DNA from: Candidatus Omnitrophota bacterium
GTDB taxonomy: Bacteria > Omnitrophota > Gorgyraeia > Gygaellales > JAHJCI01
Reading direction: 5' to 3'
Length of the DNA: 16,249 nt
NCBI GenBank assembly: GCA_018813085.1
Contig: JAHJCI010000078.1
Location: 1 to 16,249, forward strand
Position 1 is the first letter of the stretch; the number at the start of each line of letters is the position of its first letter. A program made the position numbers and the translations under genes. The notes under the pieces are model-generated. The model saw only the letters and a list, made by a program, of their open reading frames with translations. It was not told the origin of the DNA and searched no databases. This document shows, in pieces, positions 1-7,228 of the stretch.

Positions 1-737
1 AGGAACACATTGACCGTTTATTTGAATCAGCTCACAGCCTGATGATCGAAGTACCTATTTCTAAAATCAACCTTATCAAGGCGGTTATCAAGACTCTTAA
101 GGTAAACCGCTTGAATAATTCATATATCCGCCTGGTCTTGACCAGGGGCCCGGGTGATCTGGGCCTGGACCCCCGCAAGTGTAAAGGCAACGGCAGCCTT
201 ATTATTATTGCAGATAAGATTGCCTTATATCCGCCTAAACTCTATAAGAACGGTTTAAAGATTATTACGGTTCCTACTATTCGTAACCATCCCGAAGCCT
301 TAAATCCTCAGGTAAAATCATTGAACTACCTGAATAATATTCTTGCTAAAATCGAAGCGATTAATGCAGGATACCAGGAGGCGATTATGCTCGATTCAAT
401 GGGCTACATTGCCGAGTGTACCGGGGATAATCTTTTTATAGTCGAGAACGGGGAACTTTATACTCCGCCGCAGTGCATGGGTACCTTGCGGGGTATTACG
501 CGCGATACGGTTTTGCATATTGCCCGCAGCATGCCTATACCGACTCATGAACACGTTTTAACCCGACATGAACTTTACATTGCCGATGAGGCATTTTTAA
601 CCGGCACCGCAGCCGAGATTGTTCCTGTGGTTTACGCCGACGGAAGAAAAATCGGCAATGGAAAACCGGGCGGAATTACCAGGCTCCTGATGAAGGAGTT
701 TCGCAGGCAGACGGCAGTAGATGGTATGAAATATTAG
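1..737 (+). CDS. ilvE: Branched-chain amino acid aminotransferase, 5'-truncated by window edge
   Basis: This is the C-terminal part of a fold-type IV PLP aminotransferase that transfers the amino group between branched-chain amino acids and 2-oxoglutarate. The reading frame is open from base 3, and the residues before the first ATG at 42 (EHIDRLFESAHSL) already match the family, so the true start lies upstream. The PLP-binding lysine is expected in the motif QVKSLNYLN (codon 315-317). The motifs GYIAECTGDNLF, GTLRGITRD and FLTGTAAEI follow in the usual order, including the glutamate expected to contact the PLP ring nitrogen and the phosphate-binding T-G-T. GLDPRKC is typical of the short IlvE subgroup. 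A D-amino-acid transaminase or aminodeoxychorismate lyase has the same fold, but the GITRD and TGTAAEI segments favour IlvE. It ends 97 bp before mcsA, and a hairpin spacer between them suggests a separate transcription unit. Confidence 0.88.
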   Translation, partial: EHIDRLFESAHSLMIEVPISKINLIKAVIKTLKVNRLNNSYIRLVLTRGPGDLGLDPRKCKGNGSLIIIADKIALYPPKLYKNGLKIITVPTIRNHPEALNPQVKSLNYLNNILAKIEAINAGYQEAIMLDSMGYIAECTGDNLFIVENGELYTPPQCMGTLRGITRDTVLHIARSMPIPTHEHVLTRHELYIADEAFLTGTAAEIVPVVYADGRKIGNGKPGGITRLLMKEFRRQTAVDGMKY

Positions 738-764
738 TTAAATGAAGTCTTATAGCTGGATTTG

Positions 765-791
765 ACCCTTGACATCAAAGATGTCAAGGGT
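765..791. promoter_or_regulatory. Perfect 12-bp palindrome over a TTGACA box, candidate operator/promoter of the mcsA operon
   Basis: The arms acccttgacatc (765-776) and gatgtcaagggt (780-791) are perfect reverse complements around the 3-base loop aaa. The left arm holds a perfect -35-like TTGACA at 769-774. A weak -10-like TTCAAT lies 16 bp further at 791-796. A second TTGAC begins 7 bp before the first (762-766), so TTTGACC and CTTGACA lie side by side. CtsR boxes are tandem TTTGACC-like heptads separated by 3 bp, so this is reminiscent of a CtsR box but the spacing is wrong. No T-run follows the right arm, which argues against an intrinsic terminator. The site sits 27 bp after the ilvE stop and 43 bp before the mcsA start. 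The operator role is inferred. Confidence 0.4.
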
Positions 792-798
792 TCAATTC

Positions 799-817
799 GC
801 CCCGCCAGAGGCGGGGC
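799..817. repeat. GC-rich perfect hairpin in the ilvE-mcsA spacer
   Basis: gccccgcc (799-806) and ggcggggc (810-817) form a perfect 8-bp stem with the loop aga. It lies just 6 bp before the mcsA Shine-Dalgarno sequence and in RNA would fold in the leader. No T-run follows it. It may be a small dispersed palindromic repeat or a translation-affecting leader hairpin; the sequence alone does not decide. Confidence 0.5.
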
Positions 818-823
818 TCATTG

Positions 824-829
824 AAGGAG
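824..829 (+). promoter_or_regulatory. Ribosome binding site that fixes the mcsA start at 835
   Basis: AAGGAG lies 5 bases before the ATG at 835. The frame is open further upstream from a TTG at 769, but that stretch is made of the two palindromes and has no family match. This site therefore selects the ATG at 835. Confidence 0.75.
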
Positions 830-834
830 CGATT

Positions 835-1344
835 ATGGTATGTGAACTTTGCGGCAAGAATCAGGCAACAGTCCATTTAACCGAGATTATCGATGAGCAG
901 ATTAGCGAGCTTCATCTCTGCGAGGATTGCGCGCGCAAGAAGAGCGTGCAGATGGAGCAGCAGTTTAATATCGGTGATTTACTGGCAGGGCTGGTTGAAT
1001 TCGGAAAGCCGGAAGAGAGTGTCGAGACCGAAACTCTCAAATGTTCAAGCTGCGGATTGCGTTATCAAGACTTCAAAAAAACAGGCCGCCTGGGTTGCGG
1101 CGAATGTTATACTAATTTCAATAAGTATCTTCTGCCTTTACTCAAAAAAATCCATGGTTCCATTCGTCATATTGGTAAAGCGCCTTATAAGCTTGCGCTG
1201 AAACCAAGAAAAAAGGTTGAGCCGAATGATGATATAAACGAATTGCGTAGCAATCTTCAGAAAGCGATTGAAAAGGAAGAATTTGAAGAGGCGGCTAGAT
1301 TACGCGATGAGATAAGGGAGACGGAGAAGCATGGAGATAAATGA
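835..1344 (+). CDS. mcsA: McsA, zinc-binding activator of the protein arginine kinase
   Basis: A 169-residue cytoplasmic protein with the full McsA layout. The first CxxC pair is C3/C6 with C29/C32 (CELC, CEDC) and the second is C70/C73 with C88/C91 (CSSC, CGEC), expected to bind two zinc ions. A C-terminal UVR motif follows at about 134-164, with the core EEFEEAARLRDEI. In Bacillota, McsA binds McsB and stimulates its arginine kinase activity; the UVR motif is shared with ClpC and is a known interaction element. The start at 835 is chosen by a strong Shine-Dalgarno site and because the family begins with this CxxC a few residues in. The 3' end overlaps mcsB by 14 bases, which suggests translational coupling. 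No ctsR gene precedes it, unlike in Bacillus. Confidence 0.92.
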   Translation: MVCELCGKNQATVHLTEIIDEQISELHLCEDCARKKSVQMEQQFNIGDLLAGLVEFGKPEESVETETLKCSSCGLRYQDFKKTGRLGCGECYTNFNKYLLPLLKKIHGSIRHIGKAPYKLALKPRKKVEPNDDINELRSNLQKAIEKEEFEEAARLRDEIRETEKHGDK

Positions 1345-2392
1345 TTTCCTGAATCATACCAGCGAATGGCTGCGCGGTACAGGCCCTAATTCCGATGTGG
1401 TTATATCCAGCCGTATACGCCTGGCGAGAAATTTAGCCAATGTTCCTTTTTCGCACCGGGCAAATAAAAAGCAGTCAGAGGAAACCCTGCAGTCTATCGA
1501 GGCGGCACTTTCACTGGTAGAGCAGCTTAAGAAAAGCCGCAACTTCCATTTGAGCGATTTAGACGGTATCGACAGGCAATTCCTGATAGAAAGGCATCTT
1601 ATGTCTTTGGAGTTCGTGAAGTCTTCAAATTCCAAGGCCGTGGTTATAGAAAAAGACGAAACCATTGCAATAATGATTAACGAAGAGGACCATCTCAGAA
1701 TACAGGTGTTGCAGTCCGGGCTTAATCTCTTTGAAGCATATAATATTATCAGCGTAATAGACGATATGTTATCAAAGCAACTTTCTTATGCCTTTTCTGC
1801 GGATTTGGGATTTCTCACAGCCTGTCCTACCAATATCGGCACGGGAATGCGCGGTTCGGTAATGCTGCATTTGCCGGCTTTGGTAATGAGCAGGCAGATT
1901 AACCGTGTATTGGCGGCAGTATCAAAATTAAGTTTTACCACCAGGGGTTTATACGGAGAAGGCACTCAGGCTTCGGGGAACTTTTTCCAGGTTTCCAACC
2001 AGGTTTCCCTGGGCCACAGCGAGGAAGAGATTTTACAGAATCTAAACGGTTTAATCCGCCAGTTAATTGAGCAGGAACATCAGGCAAGGCAGGCATTGAT
2101 AACCGACAACCGCGCTTTAGTCGAAGATAGGGTCTGGAGGTCTTACGGTATATTAAAGAGCGCGCATATCATTACTTCGCAGGAAACGATAGAGTTGTTG
2201 TCCATGGTAAGGCTGGGAGTAGATTTAAAAATAGTTAAAGATATAGACTGCGGTGCGGTTAATGAGCTATTTATACTTACACAGCCGGCACACTTACAAA
2301 AAATAGAAGGAAGAAAGCTTTCTTCCCAGGAGAGAGACGCAAAGCGTGCGGAATTGGTACACGAAAAAATAGCCAAATTGGAAAAGAAATAA
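1331..2392 (+). CDS. mcsB: McsB, protein arginine kinase
   Basis: McsB phosphorylates arginine side chains of proteins, marking them for ClpC-ClpP degradation. It belongs to the phosphagen (guanidino) kinase fold. Visible motifs are the nucleotide-binding SSRIRLARN at 26-34, the acidic NEEDH at 117-121 holding the expected catalytic glutamates, and CPTNIGTG at 165-172 with the conserved cysteine C165. RGLYGEGTQASGNFFQVSN lies at about 205-223. The C-terminus carries RDAKRA at 335-340, matching the RDxxRA allosteric phosphoarginine pocket that separates true McsB from creatine and arginine kinases. Its 353 residues are the usual bacterial length. It overlaps mcsA by 14 bases and ends 21 bases before clpC. 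All residues I know to be needed are present, so it is probably active. Confidence 0.95.
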   Translation: MEINDFLNHTSEWLRGTGPNSDVVISSRIRLARNLANVPFSHRANKKQSEETLQSIEAALSLVEQLKKSRNFHLSDLDGIDRQFLIERHLMSLEFVKSSNSKAVVIEKDETIAIMINEEDHLRIQVLQSGLNLFEAYNIISVIDDMLSKQLSYAFSADLGFLTACPTNIGTGMRGSVMLHLPALVMSRQINRVLAAVSKLSFTTRGLYGEGTQASGNFFQVSNQVSLGHSEEEILQNLNGLIRQLIEQEHQARQALITDNRALVEDRVWRSYGILKSAHIITSQETIELLSMVRLGVDLKIVKDIDCGAVNELFILTQPAHLQKIEGRKLSSQERDAKRAELVHEKIAKLEKK

Positions 2393-2400
2393 TATTTTGC

Positions 2401-2406
2401 AGGAGG
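2401..2406 (+). promoter_or_regulatory. Strong Shine-Dalgarno site of clpC
   Basis: A perfect AGGAGG lies 7 bases before the clpC ATG, the strongest ribosome binding site of the mcsA-mcsB-clpC series. It suggests clpC is translated at a higher rate than the coupled mcsB before it. Confidence 0.7.
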
Positions 2407-2413
2407 TTAACAG

Positions 2414-4831
2414 ATGTTTAACAGATTTACTGAACGGGCAAGGAAAGTAATAATTTTAGCAAAAGAAGAAGCAAGGAGATTTAACCATGATTATATCGGG
2501 ACCGAGCACATTTTGCTGGGCCTGGTGCGCGAAGGCGAGGGTGTTGCTGCCGCGGTTCTGCAGAATATGGGAACATCTCTTGAGACAATCCGGCTCGAAG
2601 TTGAGAAATTAGTTCAGCCCGGGCCTGCAACGCAGATTTTAGGGGATATCCCCTTTACCCCGCGGGCAAAGAAGGTATTAGAAATTGCCGCAGAGGAGGC
2701 GCGTTCCTTGGGGCATAATTATATCGGAACCGAACATATTCTTCTTGGGTTAATTCGTGAGGGAGAGGGTGCGGCTAGTCAGGTACTCTTGAATCTGGGG
2801 CTTGATTTAAATATGGTGCGTAATCAGGTAATGAATTTTCTGGGTTCAGCAACTCCGGGCTACGGACAGTCACAGAAAGCAAAATCAAAGACACCTGCTT
2901 TAGATGCCTTTGGCAGGGATTTGACTAATTTGGCGCAGGAGGATAAGCTTGACCCGGTAATTGACCGACATAATGAAATAGAAAGGGTAATCCAGATATT
3001 GAGCCGCCGCACAAAGAATAACCCGGTCCTTCTCGGAGAGGCAGGTGTGGGAAAGACGGCTATTGTCGAAGGCCTTGCCCAGGCAATAATCTCCAATAAC
3101 GTTCCGGAGGTTTTAGAAAACAAGCGTATAATTGTTTTGGATTTAGCTTTAATGATTGCAGGAACAAAATACCGCGGGCAGTTTGAAGAAAGGATAAAAG
3201 CGGTAATGGAAGAAATTAAGCGCTCACAGGATGTAATTATTTTTATTGATGAACTTCATACCTTAGTAGGCGCCGGGGCAGCAGAAGGAGCGATAGACGC
3301 TTCAAACATCCTAAAGCCTGCCCTTTCACGCGGAGAGATTCAGTGTATCGGAGCAACTACCCTTGATGAGTATCGCAAGCATATTGAAAAAGACTCTGCG
3401 CTGGAGAGAAGGTTTCAGACAATCATGGTTGAACCTCCCAATGTTGCTTTAACCATAGAGATTTTAAAGGGATTACGGGATAAATACGAAGCCCATCACA
3501 AGATAACTTATCAGGACGAAGCCTTGGAAGCAGCTACAAAATTATCCGACAGGTATATCAGCGGAAGATACCTGCCTGATAAAGCAATTGATTTAATTGA
3601 CGAGACCGGAGCTCGCGCACGGCTTAACGTTTTGGTTGTTCCGGCGGAATTAAAAGAACTCGAGAATAAAGTAGCAACCCTGAAGCAGGAGAAAGAATCC
3701 CATATTAAATCACAGGACTTTGAAAAGGCCGCGTCTTTACGTGACGAGGAAAGGCAGGCACGCGCTAAATTAGAGGAATTGAAAGGCGAGTGGGCAAAGA
3801 CCAAGGACAGGTTACGCCCGCAGGTAACCGCTGAAGATATTGCCAAGATTGTATCGCAGTGGACGGGAATACCCTTATTCAGGCTAGAATCAAAAGAAAG
3901 CGAAAAATTATTAAAAATTGAAGAACAATTGCATCAGCGGGTAATCGGGCAGAATGAGCCGATATCGGTAGTGGCACACGCTATCAGGCGTTCGCGCGCC
4001 GGGGTAAAGGACCCGCGCAGGCCGATAGGTTCATTCATATTTTTAGGCCCTACCGGCGTAGGCAAGTCTTTACTGGCCCGCGCATTGGCGGAATTTATGT
4101 TCGGGGATGAAAATGCGCTTCTGCAATATGATATGTCTGAATATATGGAAAAGTTTAATGTTTCACGGCTTATCGGTGCTCCTCCCGGGTATGTCGGATA
4201 CGAAGAGGGCGGGCAGTTAACGGAAAGAGTAAGGCGCCGGCCTTATTCGGTAATCCTTCTGGATGAGATTGAAAAAGCGCATCCGGATGTATTCAACCTT
4301 CTCTTGCAGGTTTTTGAAGAAGGCAGGCTTACCGATAGTTTTGGCAGAAAGGTGGATTTCCGCAATACGATAGTAATCATGACTTCTAACGTAGGTGCAG
4401 AACTTATCCGTAGGAGCGGTTCCATGGGGTTTAAGAGCCAGGGAGAAGAGGTTTCTTACGAGGAGATGAAGAATAAGTTATTGGAAGAAGTTAAGCGTAC
4501 CTTTAAGCCGGAATTCCTGAATCGCATTGACGATACGATAGTTTTTCGTCCTCTGGTAAAAGAGGATTTGAATATGATAGTGGATTTAGAGGTTGGTTGT
4601 CTTAACGAGAGATTAAAGGAGCAGAATATAACCCTAGAGATAGATGATGAAGCAAAGCAACTTTTGGTTGAGAAGGGTTTTGACCCTATTTTTGGGGCGC
4701 GGCCGTTAAAGAGGACAATCCAGCGATATCTGGAAGATCCGCTTTCGGAAGAGATTATATCAGGGCGCCTTAAAGATCAAAGGAGCCTTAAGGTTACACG
4801 TAAAAACCAAGAATTGGTTTTTAGCTGGTAG
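2414..4831 (+). CDS. clpC: ClpC, AAA+ unfoldase of the ClpCP protease
   Basis: An 805-residue two-ring Hsp100 unfoldase. The N-domain holds two Clp-N repeats (about 1-65 and 78-142), both with the signature YIGTEHILLGL. D1 has Walker A GEAGVGKT at 208-215 and Walker B IIFIDE near 275-280. The middle domain contains a UVR/coiled-coil motif at about 425-457 (SQDFEKAASLRDEERQ), which marks ClpC rather than ClpA or ClpB. D2 has Walker A GPTGVGKS at 545-552, Walker B VILLDE near 613-618 and the pore motif GYVGY at 592-596. MGF at 671-673 matches the [LIV]GF-type ClpP docking loop. It should thread phosphoarginine-marked or adaptor-delivered substrates into ClpP; the clpP gene is not in the window. 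It follows mcsB by 21 bases, and mlaE starts 10 bases after its stop. Confidence 0.97.
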   Translation: MFNRFTERARKVIILAKEEARRFNHDYIGTEHILLGLVREGEGVAAAVLQNMGTSLETIRLEVEKLVQPGPATQILGDIPFTPRAKKVLEIAAEEARSLGHNYIGTEHILLGLIREGEGAASQVLLNLGLDLNMVRNQVMNFLGSATPGYGQSQKAKSKTPALDAFGRDLTNLAQEDKLDPVIDRHNEIERVIQILSRRTKNNPVLLGEAGVGKTAIVEGLAQAIISNNVPEVLENKRIIVLDLALMIAGTKYRGQFEERIKAVMEEIKRSQDVIIFIDELHTLVGAGAAEGAIDASNILKPALSRGEIQCIGATTLDEYRKHIEKDSALERRFQTIMVEPPNVALTIEILKGLRDKYEAHHKITYQDEALEAATKLSDRYISGRYLPDKAIDLIDETGARARLNVLVVPAELKELENKVATLKQEKESHIKSQDFEKAASLRDEERQARAKLEELKGEWAKTKDRLRPQVTAEDIAKIVSQWTGIPLFRLESKESEKLLKIEEQLHQRVIGQNEPISVVAHAIRRSRAGVKDPRRPIGSFIFLGPTGVGKSLLARALAEFMFGDENALLQYDMSEYMEKFNVSRLIGAPPGYVGYEEGGQLTERVRRRPYSVILLDEIEKAHPDVFNLLLQVFEEGRLTDSFGRKVDFRNTIVIMTSNVGAELIRRSGSMGFKSQGEEVSYEEMKNKLLEEVKRTFKPEFLNRIDDTIVFRPLVKEDLNMIVDLEVGCLNERLKEQNITLEIDDEAKQLLVEKGFDPIFGARPLKRTIQRYLEDPLSEEIISGRLKDQRSLKVTRKNQELVFSW

Positions 4832-4841
4832 CGGCATAAAG

Positions 4842-5624
4842 ATGTTAAATCTATTCGTAAATTTAGGCGAGAAGTTTTTGAGTTTTATATATTTTCTAGG
4901 CGAGCAGTTGGTACTTTGTTTGCGCATGCTGGGCTGGATGTTTGTCTCGCCGCTTGAGTGGCGCAGGACATTGGTCCAATCCAAGCGCTGCGGTTGGGAT
5001 AGCCTGCCGATTATCTCGGTGATTTCGCTTTTTATCGGGTTAATACTGGCATTACAGACAGCTTACCTGATGCAGCGCCTGGGTTCTGAAATGTATATTG
5101 CCAGCATTGTGGCGCTTTCTATCGTCAGAGAACTCGGCCCGGTTATTACTGCTTTGGTTATCGCCGGCAGGGTGGGTGCTGCGATTGCCGCAGAAATCGG
5201 CACAATGAAGGTAACCGAACAGATAGATGCCTTAGAAACGCTGGCTTACAGCCCGATAAAATACCTGGTAGTGCCGCGCTTTCTTGCTTTAATGCTTATG
5301 TTGCCGCTGTTGACGCTTTATGCCGATGGCATCGGCATACTCGGAGGGTATGCAATCTGCGTGTATAAGTTGGGCATAACCCCGGGGATGTATTTAAGCA
5401 TTACATTTGACGCCCTGCTTTTTAAGGATGTGTTTACCGGCCTGGTTAAAAGTGTTTTCTTCGGCATGATTATTGCCGTAAGCAGCTGCTACCAGGGATT
5501 AAAGGTTTATGGCGGCGCTGAAGGTGTTGGCAGGGCAACTACCAAGGCAGTTGTTAATTCATTTATATTGATTATTGTAGCTGACTGTTTCTTTGCGGCT
5601 ATGTTTTATTTTCTCTTTCCTTAA
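4842..5624 (+). CDS. mlaE: MlaE/YrbE family ABC transporter permease
   Basis: A 260-residue integral inner-membrane protein, the permease of the MlaFEDB phospholipid transporter that moves lipids between inner and outer membranes. The hallmark MlaE segment runs from about 109 to 131 (GRVGAAIAAEIGTMKVTEQI then DAL). Hydrophobic stretches lie at about 54-77, 86-108, 141-175, 203-216 and 238-259, in line with the five-helix fold. An amphipathic N-terminal region precedes them, as in the family. No good Shine-Dalgarno sequence precedes the ATG. With only 10 bases after clpC it is probably translated by reinitiation within the same transcript. mlaF follows after 8 bases. Plant TGD1 and Mycobacterium YrbE are more distant relatives; the neighbouring MlaF and MlaD make the assignment firm. 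Confidence 0.94.
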   Translation: MLNLFVNLGEKFLSFIYFLGEQLVLCLRMLGWMFVSPLEWRRTLVQSKRCGWDSLPIISVISLFIGLILALQTAYLMQRLGSEMYIASIVALSIVRELGPVITALVIAGRVGAAIAAEIGTMKVTEQIDALETLAYSPIKYLVVPRFLALMLMLPLLTLYADGIGILGGYAICVYKLGITPGMYLSITFDALLFKDVFTGLVKSVFFGMIIAVSSCYQGLKVYGGAEGVGRATTKAVVNSFILIIVADCFFAAMFYFLFP

Positions 5625-5632
5625 GGAAACTC

Positions 5633-6382
5633 ATGATTCAAATCGATAACATTTATAAATCCTTCAACGGGCACCAGGTTCTTAACGGCATCTCTCTTAA
5701 TATCGAGAAGGGGAAAACTACCGTAATTATCGGGCGTTCAGGATGCGGTAAATCAGTATTATTAAAGCATGTCATGGGCATCCTGAAGCCGGATGGCGGT
5801 AAGATATTGTTTGACGGACAGGATATTGGTAAATTTGACGAGGAAATGCTCCATTCTTTACGGTTGAAGATGAGCATGGTTTTTCAGTCAGCCGCCCTTT
5901 TTGATTCCCTTAACGTAGGCGATAATGTCGGCTTTGCCTTGATTGAGCACCAACGCCTGCAAAAAGACGAAATTGCCCGGAGGGTCAGGGAATCGCTGGC
6001 AATGGTAGGGCTTTCGGGCATCGAAAGGCTGATGCCTTCAGAATTAAGCGGAGGCATGAAGAAGCGTGTGGCTCTTGCCAGGGCAATTTGTATTAAGCCG
6101 GATATTATCATTTATGACGAACCAACTACCGGAGTCGACCCTATCACCGCGGATATAATCAATGAATTAATTAAAGAGCTGCACGATAGATTGAAGGTAA
6201 CCTCAATCGCGGTTACTCACGATATGAAAAGCGCATATAAGATTGCCGACTGGATTGCCATGCTTTATCAGGGTAAGATTATCGCTTACGGCTATCCTGA
6301 TGACATCCGCAATACCGATAATCCGGTGGTGCACCAGTTTATTAACGGTTTGTCTACCGGCCCAATAACCGAAGGAGAATAA
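5633..6382 (+). CDS. mlaF: MlaF-type ABC transporter ATPase
   Basis: A 249-residue cytoplasmic ATPase that powers the MlaE permease. It has Walker A GRSGCGKS at 34-41, the Q-loop glutamine at Q85 (VFQSAALFDSLNV), and the signature LSGGMKKR at 138-145. Walker B is DIIIYDE at 157-163 and the switch histidine is H196 (VTHD). The LSGGMKKR variant and YDEPTTGVDP are characteristic of the MlaF/Ttg2A subfamily and distinguish it from amino-acid or export ABC ATPases. AAGGA at 5623-5627 precedes the ATG by 5 bases. No mlaB (STAS) gene follows, so a partner subunit, if one is used, is encoded elsewhere. Confidence 0.95.
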   Translation: MIQIDNIYKSFNGHQVLNGISLNIEKGKTTVIIGRSGCGKSVLLKHVMGILKPDGGKILFDGQDIGKFDEEMLHSLRLKMSMVFQSAALFDSLNVGDNVGFALIEHQRLQKDEIARRVRESLAMVGLSGIERLMPSELSGGMKKRVALARAICIKPDIIIYDEPTTGVDPITADIINELIKELHDRLKVTSIAVTHDMKSAYKIADWIAMLYQGKIIAYGYPDDIRNTDNPVVHQFINGLSTGPITEGE

Positions 6383-6385
6383 AAA

Positions 6386-7087
6386 ATGGATAAATCAAGA
6401 CTGGAACTAAAACTCGGTATTTTTGTTTTTATCGCATTAGCCATTCTGGCAGTATTCATTTTTAAAATAGGAAATTTAAAGAATTATGGCACCGGTTATG
6501 AAATGAGATTTATTTTTCTTAATGTTTCAGGCGTTAAAACAGGCTCTCCGGTAAGGTTCTCCGGCGTTGATGTCGGGGAGGTAAGCCGCGTCAATATCCT
6601 TGAGGAAGAACAGTCAAAGAATACGCTGATAGAGGTTGTTGCCTGGGTAAATAGAGCTGTTTCTATCCCCAGCAACTCCAAGGCATATATAAACACTTTA
6701 GGCTTATTAGGCGAAAAGTACATAGAGGTTATTCCTCCTGTAAAATATGCTTCATTTATAAAACCCGGAGATGTACTATACGGCATTGACCCGACGTTAA
6801 CACAGGAATGGATCGATGAAGCCCAGAAGGCGGTTAAAGATTTACGGGAGATTATAGAGAATATAAAAGCCGGCCAAGGAACGATCGGGAAATTGCTTTA
6901 TGAAGATAAGCTCTATAATGAATTAGAGGCATTGGTTACTGAGATTCGCCAGGCCAAACACGGGACAATCGGTAAACTGCTTTATGAGGACACGCTGCAT
7001 CAGGAATTAGAAGCTTTAATTAGCGATATCCGGCGTAACCCCTGGAAGTTATTCTGGAAAACCAGAGAGAAAAAGGCAAATAAATAA
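6386..7087 (+). CDS. mlaD: MlaD-type MCE-domain lipid transport protein with a C-terminal tandem repeat
   Basis: A 233-residue membrane-anchored substrate-binding subunit. One N-terminal transmembrane helix (about 9-29) anchors it in the inner membrane facing the periplasm. The MCE domain follows from about 38 to 116, with the typical NVSGVKTGSPVRFSGVDVG and a central hydrophobic LGLLGEKYIEV. After a helical linker, two 28-residue units starting with GTIGKLLYED (165-174 and 193-202) fill the C-terminus. E. coli MlaD is shorter, about 183 residues, and lacks this repeat. GTxGKLL-type motifs occur in the tails of many other MCE proteins. AAGGAG at 6372-6377 lies 8 bases before the ATG. It closes the mlaEFD set; no mlaC or mlaB gene is seen. 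Confidence 0.92.
   Translation: MDKSRLELKLGIFVFIALAILAVFIFKIGNLKNYGTGYEMRFIFLNVSGVKTGSPVRFSGVDVGEVSRVNILEEEQSKNTLIEVVAWVNRAVSIPSNSKAYINTLGLLGEKYIEVIPPVKYASFIKPGDVLYGIDPTLTQEWIDEAQKAVKDLREIIENIKAGQGTIGKLLYEDKLYNELEALVTEIRQAKHGTIGKLLYEDTLHQELEALISDIRRNPWKLFWKTREKKANK
6878..7045 (+). repeat. Two tandem 84-bp coding repeats in mlaD
   Basis: Units at 6878-6961 and 6962-7045 each encode 28 residues. Both begin GTIGKLLYED and continue with a helix ending in ELEAL(V/I)(T/S)(E/D)IR. The DNA of the two units differs at many third positions, so the duplication is old and kept at protein level. Confidence 0.8.
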
Positions 7088-7108
7088 CAGAGACATTTTC
7101 CGCGTTAA

Positions 7109-7152
7109 TCCCTGCCTGTCTAGCGACAGGTAGGCTTACCAGCAGGCAGGGG
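7109..7152. repeat. Overlapping inverted repeats forming two alternative hairpins
   Basis: cctgcctgtc (7111-7120) can pair with gacaggtagg (7125-7134) across the loop tagc, a 10-bp stem with one G-U pair. The same left arm cctgcctg (7111-7118) is also a perfect complement of caggcagg (7143-7150), extending one or two pairs outward. The two folds exclude each other. No T-run follows, so it is not a clear terminator of mlaD. It could be a dispersed palindromic repeat or a switch in the radA leader. The rest of the 141-bp spacer up to the radA ATG shows no convincing promoter. Confidence 0.5.
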
Positions 7153-7228
7153 GGAGTGTTCCTTGAGGAATATAAACGGTTAGTAATTGGGTCGTTTCTT
7201 TCACTAATACGAAAACCTTTTTATTGGA

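Noticed and set aside
785..805. GGTTCAATTC resembling a tRNA T-loop end
   Set aside because: No acceptor, D or anticodon arms can be built around it; the flanking bases belong to the two palindromes.
769..834. Upstream TTG start giving a 191-residue McsA
   Set aside because: The extra 22 codons are simply the two palindromes. A strong AAGGAG sits before the ATG at 835 and the family begins there.
738..834. CIRCE (HrcA) or a true CtsR box before mcsA
   Set aside because: No TTAGCACTC-N9-GAGTGCTAA is present, and the TTTGACC-like heptads are adjacent rather than separated by 3 bp.
893..1201. Shadow frames inside real genes on either strand
   Set aside because: They lie inside mcsA, clpC, mlaF, radA and others, with no family match and no ribosome sites; the host genes explain the sequence.
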